Origin: Blastococcus litoris
GTDB taxonomy: Bacteria; Actinomycetota; Actinomycetes; Mycobacteriales; Geodermatophilaceae
Direction: 5' to 3'
DNA length: 64,000 nucleotides
Assembly (NCBI RefSeq): GCF_003075095.1
Contig: NZ_QCZF01000001.1
Coordinates: forward strand, 62,001 to 126,000
Shown: one piece after another, positions 56,215-64,000 of the stretch
Layout of the letters: every line of letters begins with the position of its first letter
How positions within the stretch are numbered: the stretch's first letter is position 1
The notes under the pieces: model-generated
Told to the model about the DNA's origin: nothing
Seen by the model: the letters and a program-made list of their open reading frames with translations, nothing else
Database searches by the model: none
Position numbers and translations under genes: made by a program

Positions 56215-56254
56215 GGAGGCAGTGCTCGGCGGGACGCGTGGTCCCGCGTCCCGA

Positions 56255-56539
56255 TCAGACGGGGACGGAGCTGGCGGCCTTCTTGAGGTTCGAGCCGGCG
56301 GTCACCTTGACGGTGTTGGCCGCGGGGATGTCGATCGACTCGCCGGTCTGCGGGTTGCGGCCGGTGCGCGCCGAGCGCTGCGTGCGCTCGACGGTCAGCA
56401 GGCCGGAGACGGCGACCTTCTCGCCGCGGGTGATCGCGTCGACGAGCTCCTCCTGCAGCCCGGCGAGGACCGAGTCCACGGTCGAGGCCGGGACGTCGGC
56501 GCGCTTGGCGATGGCGGAGACCAGTTCGGCCTTGTTCAT
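56255..56539 (-). CDS. hup: HU-family DNA-binding protein
   Basis: 94-aa nucleoid protein: MNKAELVSAIAKRADVPAS dimerisation helices, then VAVSGLLTVERTQRSARTGRNPQTGESI, containing the beta arm with the GRNPQTG DNA-intercalating tip, and KVTAGSNLKKA. It lacks the Lys/Ala-rich tail of mycobacterial HupB, so it is the short form. ATG behind AGAGGAA. The open frame upstream is not coding. Confidence 0.95.
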   Translation of the reverse strand: MNKAELVSAIAKRADVPASTVDSVLAGLQEELVDAITRGEKVAVSGLLTVERTQRSARTGRNPQTGESIDIPAANTVKVTAGSNLKKAASSVPV

Positions 56540-56836
56540 GAGGTTCCTCTCGTGTGTGCGGTGGCGGGTGCCAGGGCTCGGCACGCGGCCGGTTCCAGCT
56601 CCCGGCGGGGGTCCCCCGGGTGCCCCTGCGCTGGGCGCGGGGCGGGCTCGCCGCCCGGAATTCCGGGAAAGCTGACCCCGGGCACCGTGCCATGCCCGCC
56701 TGCGGTCTGGCCACCCAGGGGTCCCCGGAAGGCCCCCGGACGACACGTGGACCTCATCCGTACCACCTGCGGAAACGCCGACGACCGGGTGCGGCTGCAC
56801 CCGGTCGTCGTCGTGGCCCCTTCCGAGGGCGGTGGT
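56540..56836. other. 297-bp intergenic region upstream of HU
   Basis: Holds the HU promoter region on the minus strand, the 14-bp perfect palindrome CCCGGAATTCCGGG (56654-56667) as a possible operator, and the DUF1059 terminator at its right. No gene longer than a few codons looks real. Confidence 0.5.
56779..56810 (-). terminator. terminator after the DUF1059 gene
   Basis: CGACGACCGGGTGC pairs perfectly over 14 bp with GCACCCGGTCGTCG across a 4-nt loop, 26 bases beyond the DUF1059 stop. Confidence 0.8.
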
Positions 56837-57010
56837 TCAGATGCTGTGGATGTGGCTCCGGACGGCCGCGACCAGCTCCGGGGTGATGTCGGTGACGCCG
56901 TGGTCGGCGGCGGCGTGGCCGGCGACCTGGCTGAAGATGCCGTCCTCGTCGGTGGCCGAGAAGCTGGCGCCGCAACCGGGGATGACGTCTCCGCAGGCGA
57001 AGGTCTTCAT
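56837..57010 (-). CDS. DUF1059-family small protein
   Basis: 57-aa protein starting MKTFACGDVIPGCGASF at ATG behind AAGGAG. It has the DUF1059 layout: CGD-x3-GC at the N-terminus with two cysteines, a central AGHAAADHGVTD with His residues, and ITPELVAAVRSHIH at the end. The Cys/His pattern suggests metal binding, but the family function is unknown. It lies 66 bp after the EAL gene in the same direction and is closed by a strong hairpin, so probably ends that transcript. Confidence 0.88.
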   Translation of the reverse strand: MKTFACGDVIPGCGASFSATDEDGIFSQVAGHAAADHGVTDITPELVAAVRSHIHSI

Positions 57011-57076
57011 GGGTGGACTCCTTGTCGTCGTGAGGGTCGTGCGACCGGTCGCGGGGGCGGCCGGGGGTCTGGGCGG

Positions 57077-58174
57077 TCAGCGGCCGCGCGGGGCGGCCGA
57101 GGCGAGGTCCTCGATGCGGAGCAGGCCGAGCACGTGGCCCGAGGGGTCGGTGCACAGGACCGGGTCGAACCGGACGGCGGGCGGCCGGGTCAGGGCCCGC
57201 TGCAGCGTCTCGGTGACGTCGGTCGTCGGGTGCACCCGCAGCGACACGGGGGCCTCGTAGACCTCGTGGGTGCGGGGGTCGTGCAGCAGCATCGCGGTGG
57301 GCTCGCCCTGCGGGCCGAGCAGCACCACCGGCGGGACGACGGGCAGTTCCTCGTCGGGGGCGTGCTGGCGGACCGGGCGCACCAGCCCCGCGACGGTGTC
57401 GGTGAGCCGCGCCCGCGCCACCTGGGCCCGCACCAGCTCCGTCACGTCCTCGGCGAGCGGCGCGAAGCCGGGCGTCGGCCGGCCGAGCAGCCAGCCCTGC
57501 GCCAGCGGCACGCCGAGCCGGGCGAAAGCGGCGAGCTCGGCGGCGGTCTCGATGCCCTCCGCGAGCAGCCAGGCGTCGATCCGTCCCGCGAACTCGCCCA
57601 GCATCTCGGCCAGGGCCACGCGGACGGGATCGGTGTCGGCGTCGCTCACGAGGGCGCGGTCGAGCTTGACCACCTGCGGCCGGAGGACGGCGAGCTGCTG
57701 CAGCCCGGAGTAGCCGCTGCCGGCGTCGTCGAGGGCGATGAGGGCGCCGCGGGCGCGCAGCTCCTCGGTCTGCCGGCGCAGGGCGGCCAGGTCGTGGACC
57801 GGGGTGTGCTCGGTCAGCTCGACGACCACCCGGTGCAGCGCGGGGCGGGTGGCGAGGGCGTCCTGCACGGGCGCCGAGCCGAGGATGTGCGGGCTGACGT
57901 TGACGGTGAGGAAGGTGTCCGGCGGCAGGGCGGGGACGGCGGCCAGCGCCTTGTGGATGGCGAGCGCCTCCAGTTCCGCGGCCACGCCTGCCTCGGCGGC
58001 CGCGGCGAACCAGACGTCGGGCCCGGCGGCGCCCGGGAACCGGGCCAGGGCCTCGTAGCCGGCGATGGTGGCACCCGCGAGATCGACGATCGGCTGGAAG
58101 ACCAGCGTCAGGTCGTCGGGGTCGGCGAGCAGCGGACGGCAGTCCGGGAGGCGCGCCGTGCGCGTGCCGAGCAT
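57077..58174 (-). CDS. EAL-domain c-di-GMP phosphodiesterase with C-terminal CBS-like region
   Basis: 365-aa cytosolic protein. The EAL domain spans about 15-255: YEALARF (EAL motif, Glu41), VNVSP metal-site Asn, VVELTEH, ALDDAGSGYSGL (the usual DDFGTGYSSL, Phe replaced by Ala), VKLDRALV with the catalytic-site Lys, AEGIET and AQGWLLGRP. Most metal and catalytic residues are intact, so c-di-GMP hydrolysis is likely. Residues about 265-365 resemble a CBS-type domain. It could oppose the two GGDEF proteins of this window. Divergent from a SpoIIE-type phosphatase gene. Confidence 0.9.
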   Translation of the reverse strand: MLGTRTARLPDCRPLLADPDDLTLVFQPIVDLAGATIAGYEALARFPGAAGPDVWFAAAAEAGVAAELEALAIHKALAAVPALPPDTFLTVNVSPHILGSAPVQDALATRPALHRVVVELTEHTPVHDLAALRRQTEELRARGALIALDDAGSGYSGLQQLAVLRPQVVKLDRALVSDADTDPVRVALAEMLGEFAGRIDAWLLAEGIETAAELAAFARLGVPLAQGWLLGRPTPGFAPLAEDVTELVRAQVARARLTDTVAGLVRPVRQHAPDEELPVVPPVVLLGPQGEPTAMLLHDPRTHEVYEAPVSLRVHPTTDVTETLQRALTRPPAVRFDPVLCTDPSGHVLGLLRIEDLASAAPRGR

Positions 58175-58357
58175 GTCGTCCCATCGGCCCGCGCGGGCCG
58201 CTGCTTGACCTGCTGTGCCGCCGGTCACCCGCAGGGGGGAGGCCGTGGGGTCGCCATCGGCGCCGCGCGGGCAGGGGCGTGCGGCCGTGACAGCATTACC
58301 CTCGATCAGCGCCCGACCGGTCGCGCAGGGACGCAGGAGCGAGGGGGTCGCCCGGCA

Positions 58358-61090
58358 ATGCCCGATGCACCCGTCCGCCCCGACCCGGATCCGCTGCGCG
58401 ATCCGCACCGCATCGCCGCCGCGCGCCGGCTGCTGGCCGAGGTGTCCGGCCCCGCCGCCTACGACCGGCTGTCCGCTCTCGCCGCGCGGCTGGCGGGCGT
58501 CGCCCACGCCAAGGTCACCATCTTCACCGACCAGGACACCGTCGTCGGCGGGTTCGGCCTGCCCCCGGGGGTGATCGGTGGGCCCGCCCTGCTGACCGGG
58601 GCGCTCTCGGCGATCACGGTGCGCCAGCGCACGCCGCTGCGGATCGACTCCGCGGCCGCGGACGAGCGCGTCGCCGGGCTGCCGGCGGTCACGTCCGGGC
58701 AGGTGGGCGCCTATTTGGGTGCGCCCCTGGTGGCGGAGTCCGGCCACGTCATCGGCGTCCTGGCGGTGTACGACGCACTCCCGCAGACGTGGTCGGAGGA
58801 CGCCACCCACCTGCTCGACGAGCTGGGCGCCTCCGTGGTGGCGGAGTTGGAGCTGAGCGCCGCCCGGACGGCGATCGGCACGTCCCTCGCCCGCCTCGAC
58901 GTGGCCCTCGAGGCCAGCTCGGTCGGGACGTGGGAGGTCGACCTGCTCCGGGACGTCATGGACTGGGACGAGCGGTGCGCGGCGATCTTCGGCTACGAGG
59001 GCGCGGTCAACCTGCCGATGGACCGCCTGTTCGCCGAGCACGTCCACCCCGACGACCTCGAGGCGGCCCAGGCGGCGATGCAGGCCGCCATCGACGCCCG
59101 CGCCCAGTACACGGTGGAGCTGCGGGTCGTCCGGGCCGGGGACGGCGGCATCAGGTGGACCGTGTCCCGCGGCCGTGTCCTGGTCGACCCCAACGGCGTG
59201 CCGACGCGCATCCTCGGCACCGTCCTCGACGTGACGGACGCGCGGGAGGAGTCGGCGTCCCGGCTGGCCGCGATCCAGCGCGCCGCGGCGATCGCGGAGG
59301 TGGCCGCCCAGGCCGCGAACGCGGCGGGCATCGCCCAGCTCGCCGACATCACGTTGCGCGGCGCCGAGGTGCTGGGCGCCGAGTCCGGCGGTGTCGCCGT
59401 CTTCGACGGCGGCGGTGCGCTGCGCGTGTACCTGGGCCAGCGGCTCATCGAGACGGTCGAGGCCGAGACGCAGGAGGCGCTGCCCGTCGGTGGGGTCGAG
59501 GTGCAGCTGGACGACGTGCTGCCCACGCAGTACACCGCCCGCACCGGGGAACGGGTCCTCCTCCGGTCCGCCGCCGAGGCGGCGGAGCGCTTCCCGGCGA
59601 TGGCCGAGATCACCCGGATCCTCGGCATCCACTCCCTGGCGTCCCTGCCGCTGGTCGTGGAGGGCCGGGTGCTCGGCAGCTTCGTGGCGACCTGGACGAC
59701 CGACCACGACTTCACCGACGAGGACCTGGAGCTGCTCGACGGTCTCACGGCCCAGATCGCGCTGAGCGTGTCGCGGCTGCAGGCCGACGGCCAGCGCGCC
59801 GCCGCCGTCGCGGCCATGGTGGAGGCCAACCGGCAGGTCCAGCTGCTGGCCGACGCGGGGCGGGTCCTCTCCGGAACCCTGGAGATCAACCAGCAGATCG
59901 AGCAGCTGGCCGAGCTGGTCGTGCCCACGCTCAGCGACTGGTGCTGGATCCTGGTCACCGACGAGCAGGGGCGGCTCAACGGGATGGCCTCCGCGCACGC
60001 GGAGCCGGGCCGCCGCCAGGAGCTCGACGCGTACGTGCGGTCGATGGTGGCCGTGATGACCGAGGAGTCCGCCGCCCGGGTCGTCGCCGCCACCGGCCGT
60101 CCGGTGGTGATGCCGGAGATGGAGCGCGCGCACCTGGAGCGGGCGCTGCCCGACGCCGACGTCCGGGCGGCGCTGGACCGGCTGGGCGTGGCGTCGGCCG
60201 CCATCGTCCCGCTGGTCGCGCGCGGGCAGTCGCTGGGCGTCATGGGGCTGTTCAACGCGGTGGGCCGGGAGCCGCTGAGCGCGGCGGAGGTGGACACCGC
60301 CGTCGAGATCGGTCTGCGGGCCGGCCTGTCGCTGCAGCACGCCCGCCTCTTCGGGCAGCAGCGCGCGCTCGCCGACGCCCTGCAGCGGAGCATGCTGACC
60401 GAGCCCCCGGTGATCGACGGGGTCGAGATCGTCGTCCGCTACGTGCCCGCAGCGGAGGGCGCCGAGATCGGCGGCGACTGGTACGACGCCTTCCTCGACC
60501 GCGGCGGCCAGCCGGTGCTCGCCATCGGCGACGTCGTCGGCCACGACACCCGGGCCGCCGCCGCCATGGGCCAGGTGCGCGGCCTGCTGCGCGGGATCAG
60601 CTTCTCCAGCGGCGGCTCACCGGCCGAGGTGCTCCGGCGCGTCGACCGCGCCGTCGACGGGCTCGCCCTCGACACGATGGCCACCGCGATGGTCGCCCGC
60701 CTCGAACGGGACGACGAGGGAGACGGGACGGTCCTGCGCTGGGCCAACGCCGGTCACCCGCCGGCCATGCTCATCAGCCCCTCGGGCGAGGTGACGGTGC
60801 TCGACCCGAAGCCGGCCGACCTGCTGCTCGGCGTCTCCCCGGAGAGCGCCCGGGAGGACCACATCGAGGTGCTCGAGCCGGGGACGACGCTGCTGCTCTA
60901 CACCGACGGGCTGGTCGAGCGGCGCGACCGCGACATCGACGCGGGCACCGAGGCGCTGGTCGCCGAGCTGGCCGACGCGGCCGGCCTCCCGCTGGACGAG
61001 CTGTGCGACCGCACGCTGGCGAGCCTGGTCCTGCCCGACGCCGAGGACGACGTCGCGGTGCTCGCCGTCCGGCTGGCGCCGCGCGGCTGA
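58358..61090 (+). CDS. GAF/PAS/GAF-SpoIIE multi-sensor PP2C phosphatase
   Basis: 910-aa signalling protein: N-terminal GAF (about 15-165), PAS (about 170-285, VGTWEVDLLRDVMDWDER ... ILGTVLDVTDARE), two further GAF domains (about 295-440 and 460-625) and a C-terminal SpoIIE/PP2C serine phosphatase (LADALQRSMLTEPP, EIGGDWYDAF, IGDVVGHD, ANAGHPPAML, LLYTDGLVERR, DDVAVLAVRL) with its Mn/Mg-binding Asp residues. Such proteins dephosphorylate anti-anti-sigma factors in the general stress response. TACCCT at 58297-58302 may be its -10. No STAS or RsbW-type gene is adjacent. Confidence 0.92.
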   Translation: MPDAPVRPDPDPLRDPHRIAAARRLLAEVSGPAAYDRLSALAARLAGVAHAKVTIFTDQDTVVGGFGLPPGVIGGPALLTGALSAITVRQRTPLRIDSAAADERVAGLPAVTSGQVGAYLGAPLVAESGHVIGVLAVYDALPQTWSEDATHLLDELGASVVAELELSAARTAIGTSLARLDVALEASSVGTWEVDLLRDVMDWDERCAAIFGYEGAVNLPMDRLFAEHVHPDDLEAAQAAMQAAIDARAQYTVELRVVRAGDGGIRWTVSRGRVLVDPNGVPTRILGTVLDVTDAREESASRLAAIQRAAAIAEVAAQAANAAGIAQLADITLRGAEVLGAESGGVAVFDGGGALRVYLGQRLIETVEAETQEALPVGGVEVQLDDVLPTQYTARTGERVLLRSAAEAAERFPAMAEITRILGIHSLASLPLVVEGRVLGSFVATWTTDHDFTDEDLELLDGLTAQIALSVSRLQADGQRAAAVAAMVEANRQVQLLADAGRVLSGTLEINQQIEQLAELVVPTLSDWCWILVTDEQGRLNGMASAHAEPGRRQELDAYVRSMVAVMTEESAARVVAATGRPVVMPEMERAHLERALPDADVRAALDRLGVASAAIVPLVARGQSLGVMGLFNAVGREPLSAAEVDTAVEIGLRAGLSLQHARLFGQQRALADALQRSMLTEPPVIDGVEIVVRYVPAAEGAEIGGDWYDAFLDRGGQPVLAIGDVVGHDTRAAAAMGQVRGLLRGISFSSGGSPAEVLRRVDRAVDGLALDTMATAMVARLERDDEGDGTVLRWANAGHPPAMLISPSGEVTVLDPKPADLLLGVSPESAREDHIEVLEPGTTLLLYTDGLVERRDRDIDAGTEALVAELADAAGLPLDELCDRTLASLVLPDAEDDVAVLAVRLAPRG

Positions 61091-61095
61091 CGTCC

Positions 61096-61800
61096 TCAGC
61101 TGCCCGGCAGCCCGCCGTCCTTGCGGCGCCACCGGCCGAGCCGGTTGCGGGCGTGCAGGGGCAGGTCGACGGCGACCGGCGCCTCCCAGCCGCGCCAGAC
61201 CGAGAGCACCCGCAGCGCGGCGACCAGCAGGATGACGACGGCGGCGACCGGTAGCGGGTCCAGCTCCAGCGGGCCGGCCAGCACGGCCAGGACCGAGGCC
61301 CCGATCATCGCCGCGACGGCGTTGTAGGGCCCGGGCTCGACGATGTCGGCGCGCTGGGCGAGCAGCATGTCGCGGATGACCGCGCCGCCGACCGCGGTCG
61401 CCGTCCCGATGAAGACGACGGAGGCGCTGGGGAGGCCGGCGAGCTGGGCCTTCTGGGCGCCGATGACGGTGAAGAACCCGAGGGTGACGGCGTCCAGGAC
61501 CACCAGCAGGCCGGTGAGCCGGGACAGCCAGCCGGAGAAGAAGAAGGTGACCGCCGCGGCGATGGACACGGTCGGCAGGTAGGCCGGGTTGGTCATGGCC
61601 ACCGGCGGGACGGCGCCCAGCAGGACGTCGCGGATCAGCCCGCCGCCGAGGCCGCCGGTGACGGCGAGCAGCAGGACGCCCGAGACGGCGAACCCCTCCC
61701 GCGCGGCGAGCAGCCCGCCGGTCAGCGCCCCGATGACGATGGCGGCCAGGTCGACGGCGGCCGGGATTCGCAGTGCCTCGGCCGCAGCCACGATCTCCAC
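61096..61800 (-). CDS. TRIC/UPF0126-family membrane protein
   Basis: 234-aa membrane protein with the two internal repeats of UPF0126 (bacterial TRIC-like channels): GGLGGGLIRDVLLGAVPP in the first and TAVGGAVIRDMLLAQRADI in the second, each with the GG-x-RD-x-L kink motif. About six or seven helices and a basic C-terminus. Bacterial TRIC homologues conduct monovalent cations; other members have been linked to glycine transport. GTG start (VEIVAAAEALRIP); GACAAT eight bases upstream may be a leaderless -10. Stop is 5 bp from that of the convergent phosphatase gene. Confidence 0.87.
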   Translation of the reverse strand: MEIVAAAEALRIPAAVDLAAIVIGALTGGLLAAREGFAVSGVLLLAVTGGLGGGLIRDVLLGAVPPVAMTNPAYLPTVSIAAAVTFFFSGWLSRLTGLLVVLDAVTLGFFTVIGAQKAQLAGLPSASVVFIGTATAVGGAVIRDMLLAQRADIVEPGPYNAVAAMIGASVLAVLAGPLELDPLPVAAVVILLVAALRVLSVWRGWEAPVAVDLPLHARNRLGRWRRKDGGLPGS

Positions 61801-61850
61801 GAGAGGCCATTGTCCGTGGCCCGGCCGGACCGCCGGCAGAGGGCTCGCCG

Positions 61851-61894
61851 CGCAGTCGTGCTCTGCCCCTCGGGGTGGGCAGAGCACGACTGCG
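61851..61894. repeat. dispersed hairpin repeat, copy 2 (terminator-like)
   Basis: CGCAGTCGTGCTCTGCCC pairs perfectly over 18 bp with its complement ending at 61894 around a short G/C loop. The arms repeat those at 34436-34472. It lies just beyond the acyl-CoA dehydrogenase stop. Confidence 0.7.
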
Positions 61895-61905
61895 CGCAGA
61901 CCGGC

Positions 61906-63960
61906 TCACTGGCCGGGCGGGACCTCCACGGCGGTCGCGGTGCCGTCCGGGGTGCCCTCGGCGTTCTGCGCGCGCAGCTCGGCGTCGCGCGCGGCCATGG
62001 CCTCCTGCCGGTCGTCCTCCTCCTCGAGGATCCGCGCGGCCTTCCACTCGGCGGGGATGGCGAACGCGTCGACCAACGTGGTGATGTGCGGCCGCAGCTC
62101 CTTGAGCAGCTGGTTGACGGTGCTGGTCAGCAGCTTGGCGCGGGCCGCGGTCAGCTGGCCGTGCTCGAGGAACCAGGCCTTGTCCGCCTCGATCGTCGAC
62201 AGCGCGTACAGGTCGCACAGCTTGTCGAGGAGGGCCTTGGCGGCGGGGTCCTCGGTCCGGTCGACCCCGGCGACGAACGACTCCAGCACGATCCGGTCGA
62301 TGTGCGTCTGCGCCGTCTTCAGGACGTGGTCCTGGACGTCGTTGAACATGTCGAACGGGGCCATGCCCTCGGTGGTCGAGTTCTTCCGTAGCCGTCGGAT
62401 CGCGCCCTCGAGGCTGTGCTTCTCGCGGAACTCGAACATCTTGAGCTGCCAGCCGCGCTCGAGCATCGGGATGTCCTCGTCGTCCCGGCCGGGCAGGGCG
62501 TCGACGAGCCGGGCGATGAGGGCGCGGGCCGCCGTCCGCTCCAGGACGGTCTCCCGGACCATGTCGGCGACGAAGCCCACGCGGCCCCAGCCGTCGAGGG
62601 AGCCGAACGAGTCGCGGTAGCCGGTCAGCAGGCCCTTGGCGACCAGCTGCAGCAGCACGGTGTTGTCGCCCTCGAACGTCGTGAAGACGTCGGTGTCGGC
62701 CTTGAGGTGCGGCAGCCGGTTCTCCTGCAGGTAGCCCGCGCCGCCGCACGCCTCGCGGCACATCTGGATCGTCGCCGTCGCGTGCCCGGTCTGGGCGACC
62801 TTGAGGCCGGCGGCGCGGGACTCGAGCTCGCGCTGCGCGGCCTCGTCGACCTCCTGCCCGTGCACGTGGACGGCGGTCTGCACGTCGTGCATCGTCTCGA
62901 CCAGCGTGCTCTGCGCGAAGTGCAGGCCGTAGGTCTTGGCCAGCGCCGGGAGCAGCTTGCGCTGGTGCACGAGGTAGTCGTTGATGACGATCTCGCGGTC
63001 CTCGCCGGGCGCGGCGAACTGCCGGCGCACGTTGCCGTAGCGGACGGCGATGTCGAGCGCGAGCTTGGTGGCCGAGGACGCCGAGCCGCCGACGCTGACC
63101 CGACCGCGGACCAGCGTGCCGAGCATCGTGAAGAAGCGGCGGGTCTCGTTCTCGATGCTCGAGGTGTAGGTGCCGTCGGCGACGACCTGGCCGTAGCGGT
63201 CCAGCAGCATGTCGCGCGGAACCGTGACGTGGTCGAAGCTCAGCCGGCCGTTGTCGACGCCGGGCAGGCCCGCCTTCGGGCCGTCGTCCCCGATCGTCAC
63301 GCCGGGGCAGGGGTTGCCCTCGGCGTCCCGGATCGGGACCAGCCAGGCGTGCACGCCGTGGTTCTCGCCCCGGGTGACCAGCTGGGCGAAGACGACGGCC
63401 ATGCGGCCGTCCTTGGCCGCGTTGCCGATGTAGTCCTTGCGCGCGGCCTGGTGCGGGGTGTGCAGGTCGAACGTCTCGGTCTCGGGGTCGTAGGTGCACG
63501 TCGTCCGCAGCTGCTGGACGTCCGAGCCGTGGCCGGTCTCGGTCATGGCGAAGCAGCCGGGCAGGTCGAAGCTCATGACGTCGCGCAGGTACTTCTCGTG
63601 GTGCCGGCGCGTGCCGAGCAGCTCCAGCGCCCCGCCGAACAGGCCCCACTGGACGCCGGCCTTGACCATGAGGGAGAGGTCGCCGAACGCGAGCATCTCG
63701 ATCGAGGTCACCGAGGCGCCCGAGTCGGCCTCGCCGCCGAACTCCTTCGGGAAGCCCAGCCCGACCCGGCCGGAGTCGGCCAGCTTCTTGGCGGCGCGGG
63801 TCACCCGCTCGCGGGCCTCCTGCATGGTCTCGCCGTAGACCGGCAGGAAGTCGGGGTCGTCGAGGTTCTCGCGCGCGTCGCGGCGGACGTGCGCCCATCG
63901 GCCGTCGAGGACCTCGCGGATCTTCCCCGGGTCGACCGACGTGGGAACGGTGCTGGTCAC
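61906..63960 (-). CDS. acyl-CoA dehydrogenase/oxidase family protein
   Basis: 684-aa FAD enzyme of the long acyl-CoA dehydrogenase/ACOX-like group. FAD- and substrate-binding stretches are LPGCFAMTETGHGSDVQQL and YIGNAAKDGRMAVVFAQL, and the C-terminal lobe contains MCREACGGAGYLQENRL and DVFTTFEGDNTVLLQLVAKG, the EGDNT motif of acyl-CoA oxidases. A helical C-terminal extension (about 500-684) also fits ACOX-like proteins. Acts in beta-oxidation with FAD and either ETF or O2 as acceptor. GTG start behind AAGGAGGAG. Upstream of it only the window edge remains. Confidence 0.92.
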   Translation of the reverse strand: MTSTVPTSVDPGKIREVLDGRWAHVRRDARENLDDPDFLPVYGETMQEARERVTRAAKKLADSGRVGLGFPKEFGGEADSGASVTSIEMLAFGDLSLMVKAGVQWGLFGGALELLGTRRHHEKYLRDVMSFDLPGCFAMTETGHGSDVQQLRTTCTYDPETETFDLHTPHQAARKDYIGNAAKDGRMAVVFAQLVTRGENHGVHAWLVPIRDAEGNPCPGVTIGDDGPKAGLPGVDNGRLSFDHVTVPRDMLLDRYGQVVADGTYTSSIENETRRFFTMLGTLVRGRVSVGGSASSATKLALDIAVRYGNVRRQFAAPGEDREIVINDYLVHQRKLLPALAKTYGLHFAQSTLVETMHDVQTAVHVHGQEVDEAAQRELESRAAGLKVAQTGHATATIQMCREACGGAGYLQENRLPHLKADTDVFTTFEGDNTVLLQLVAKGLLTGYRDSFGSLDGWGRVGFVADMVRETVLERTAARALIARLVDALPGRDDEDIPMLERGWQLKMFEFREKHSLEGAIRRLRKNSTTEGMAPFDMFNDVQDHVLKTAQTHIDRIVLESFVAGVDRTEDPAAKALLDKLCDLYALSTIEADKAWFLEHGQLTAARAKLLTSTVNQLLKELRPHITTLVDAFAIPAEWKAARILEEEDDRQEAMAARDAELRAQNAEGTPDGTATAVEVPPGQ

Positions 63961-64000
63961 TTCTCCTCCTTGCTGGTCGGTGCAGGGTTGGTCCGTGCGG

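Noticed and set aside
56222-58357. Extension of the SpoIIE phosphatase frame far upstream
   Set aside because: That part is antisense to the EAL, DUF1059 and HU genes; the coding pattern begins at ATG 58358.

Overview
The window is very GC-rich, densely coded DNA from an actinobacterium. Markers are a bacterial proteasome activator (Bpa) ending in GQYL, the actinobacterial paralogues FolP2 and GuaB1, a large SARP regulator, an LAxTG-type (class E) sortase substrate, ECF sigma/ZAS anti-sigma genes and many probable leaderless promoters. Together with a chemoreceptor behind a sigma-28-like promoter and many c-di-GMP and phosphatase signalling proteins, this suggests a motile soil or stone actinobacterium such as Geodermatophilaceae (Blastococcus/Modestobacter type). 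The family assignment is inference. I see no rRNA, tRNA, CRISPR array, insertion sequence or prophage.

Layout. 1-5.1 kb: truncated MFS permease, secreted excalibur/LAYTG protein, arginine deiminase, DUF7144 membrane protein, SDR. 5.2-13.5 kb: large SARP-type regulator, BBE-like FAD oxidase, AGPS-like FAD oxidase divergent from glpD. 13.5-19.8 kb: methyltransferase, TMEM175-like channel, TipA-type MerR regulator with its operator, a TMEM165/GDT1 Mn exporter behind a yybP-ykoY riboswitch, MFS, AraC and VOC genes, YczE-like membrane protein. 19.9-25.6 kb: a leftward operon of a TPR-GGDEF protein, a TPR-GGDEF protein fused to a LarB-like domain, and LarC. 25.7-32.6 kb: pheA, panE, MMPL transporter with divergent MarR, a Cpn10-like protein, a GT-C-like membrane protein. 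32.6-37.4 kb: metallopeptidase/guaB1 pair and a fully overlapping operon response regulator-HEAT protein-processive GT2. 37.5-45.1 kb: hybrid histidine kinase, serS with two HAD phosphatases, chemoreceptor. 45.2-50.7 kb: DUF4190, bpa, lipoprotein-ECF sigma-anti-sigma operon, quinone oxidoreductase, NAD(P)-binding protein divergent from an AraC regulator. 50.7-64 kb: acyl-CoA ligase, thioesterase, VOC, folP2, MaoC, serine hydrolase, HU, DUF1059, EAL phosphodiesterase divergent from a GAF/PAS/SpoIIE phosphatase, TRIC/UPF0126 protein and an acyl-CoA dehydrogenase.

The most unusual object is the gene at 21105-23915. One uninterrupted frame encodes TPR-like repeats, a complete diguanylate cyclase domain with AGDEF and an RxxD I-site, a Pro/Ala/Glu-rich linker and a C-terminal LarB (nickel-pincer-cofactor carboxylase) domain that appears to have lost the family's catalytic cysteine. 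It sits between another diguanylate cyclase gene (stop/start overlap) and larC. No larE or larA is visible. This hints at a link between c-di-GMP signalling and nickel-pincer-nucleotide chemistry, or at a repurposed LarB fold.

Intergenic DNA is also informative. There are two small dispersed repeat families (an 80-bp double-hairpin element in two copies, and a 37-44-bp hairpin in two copies), an 88-nt nested inverted repeat, many strong terminator hairpins at gene ends, and a promoter in which the -10 elements of two divergent leaderless genes occupy the same base pairs.
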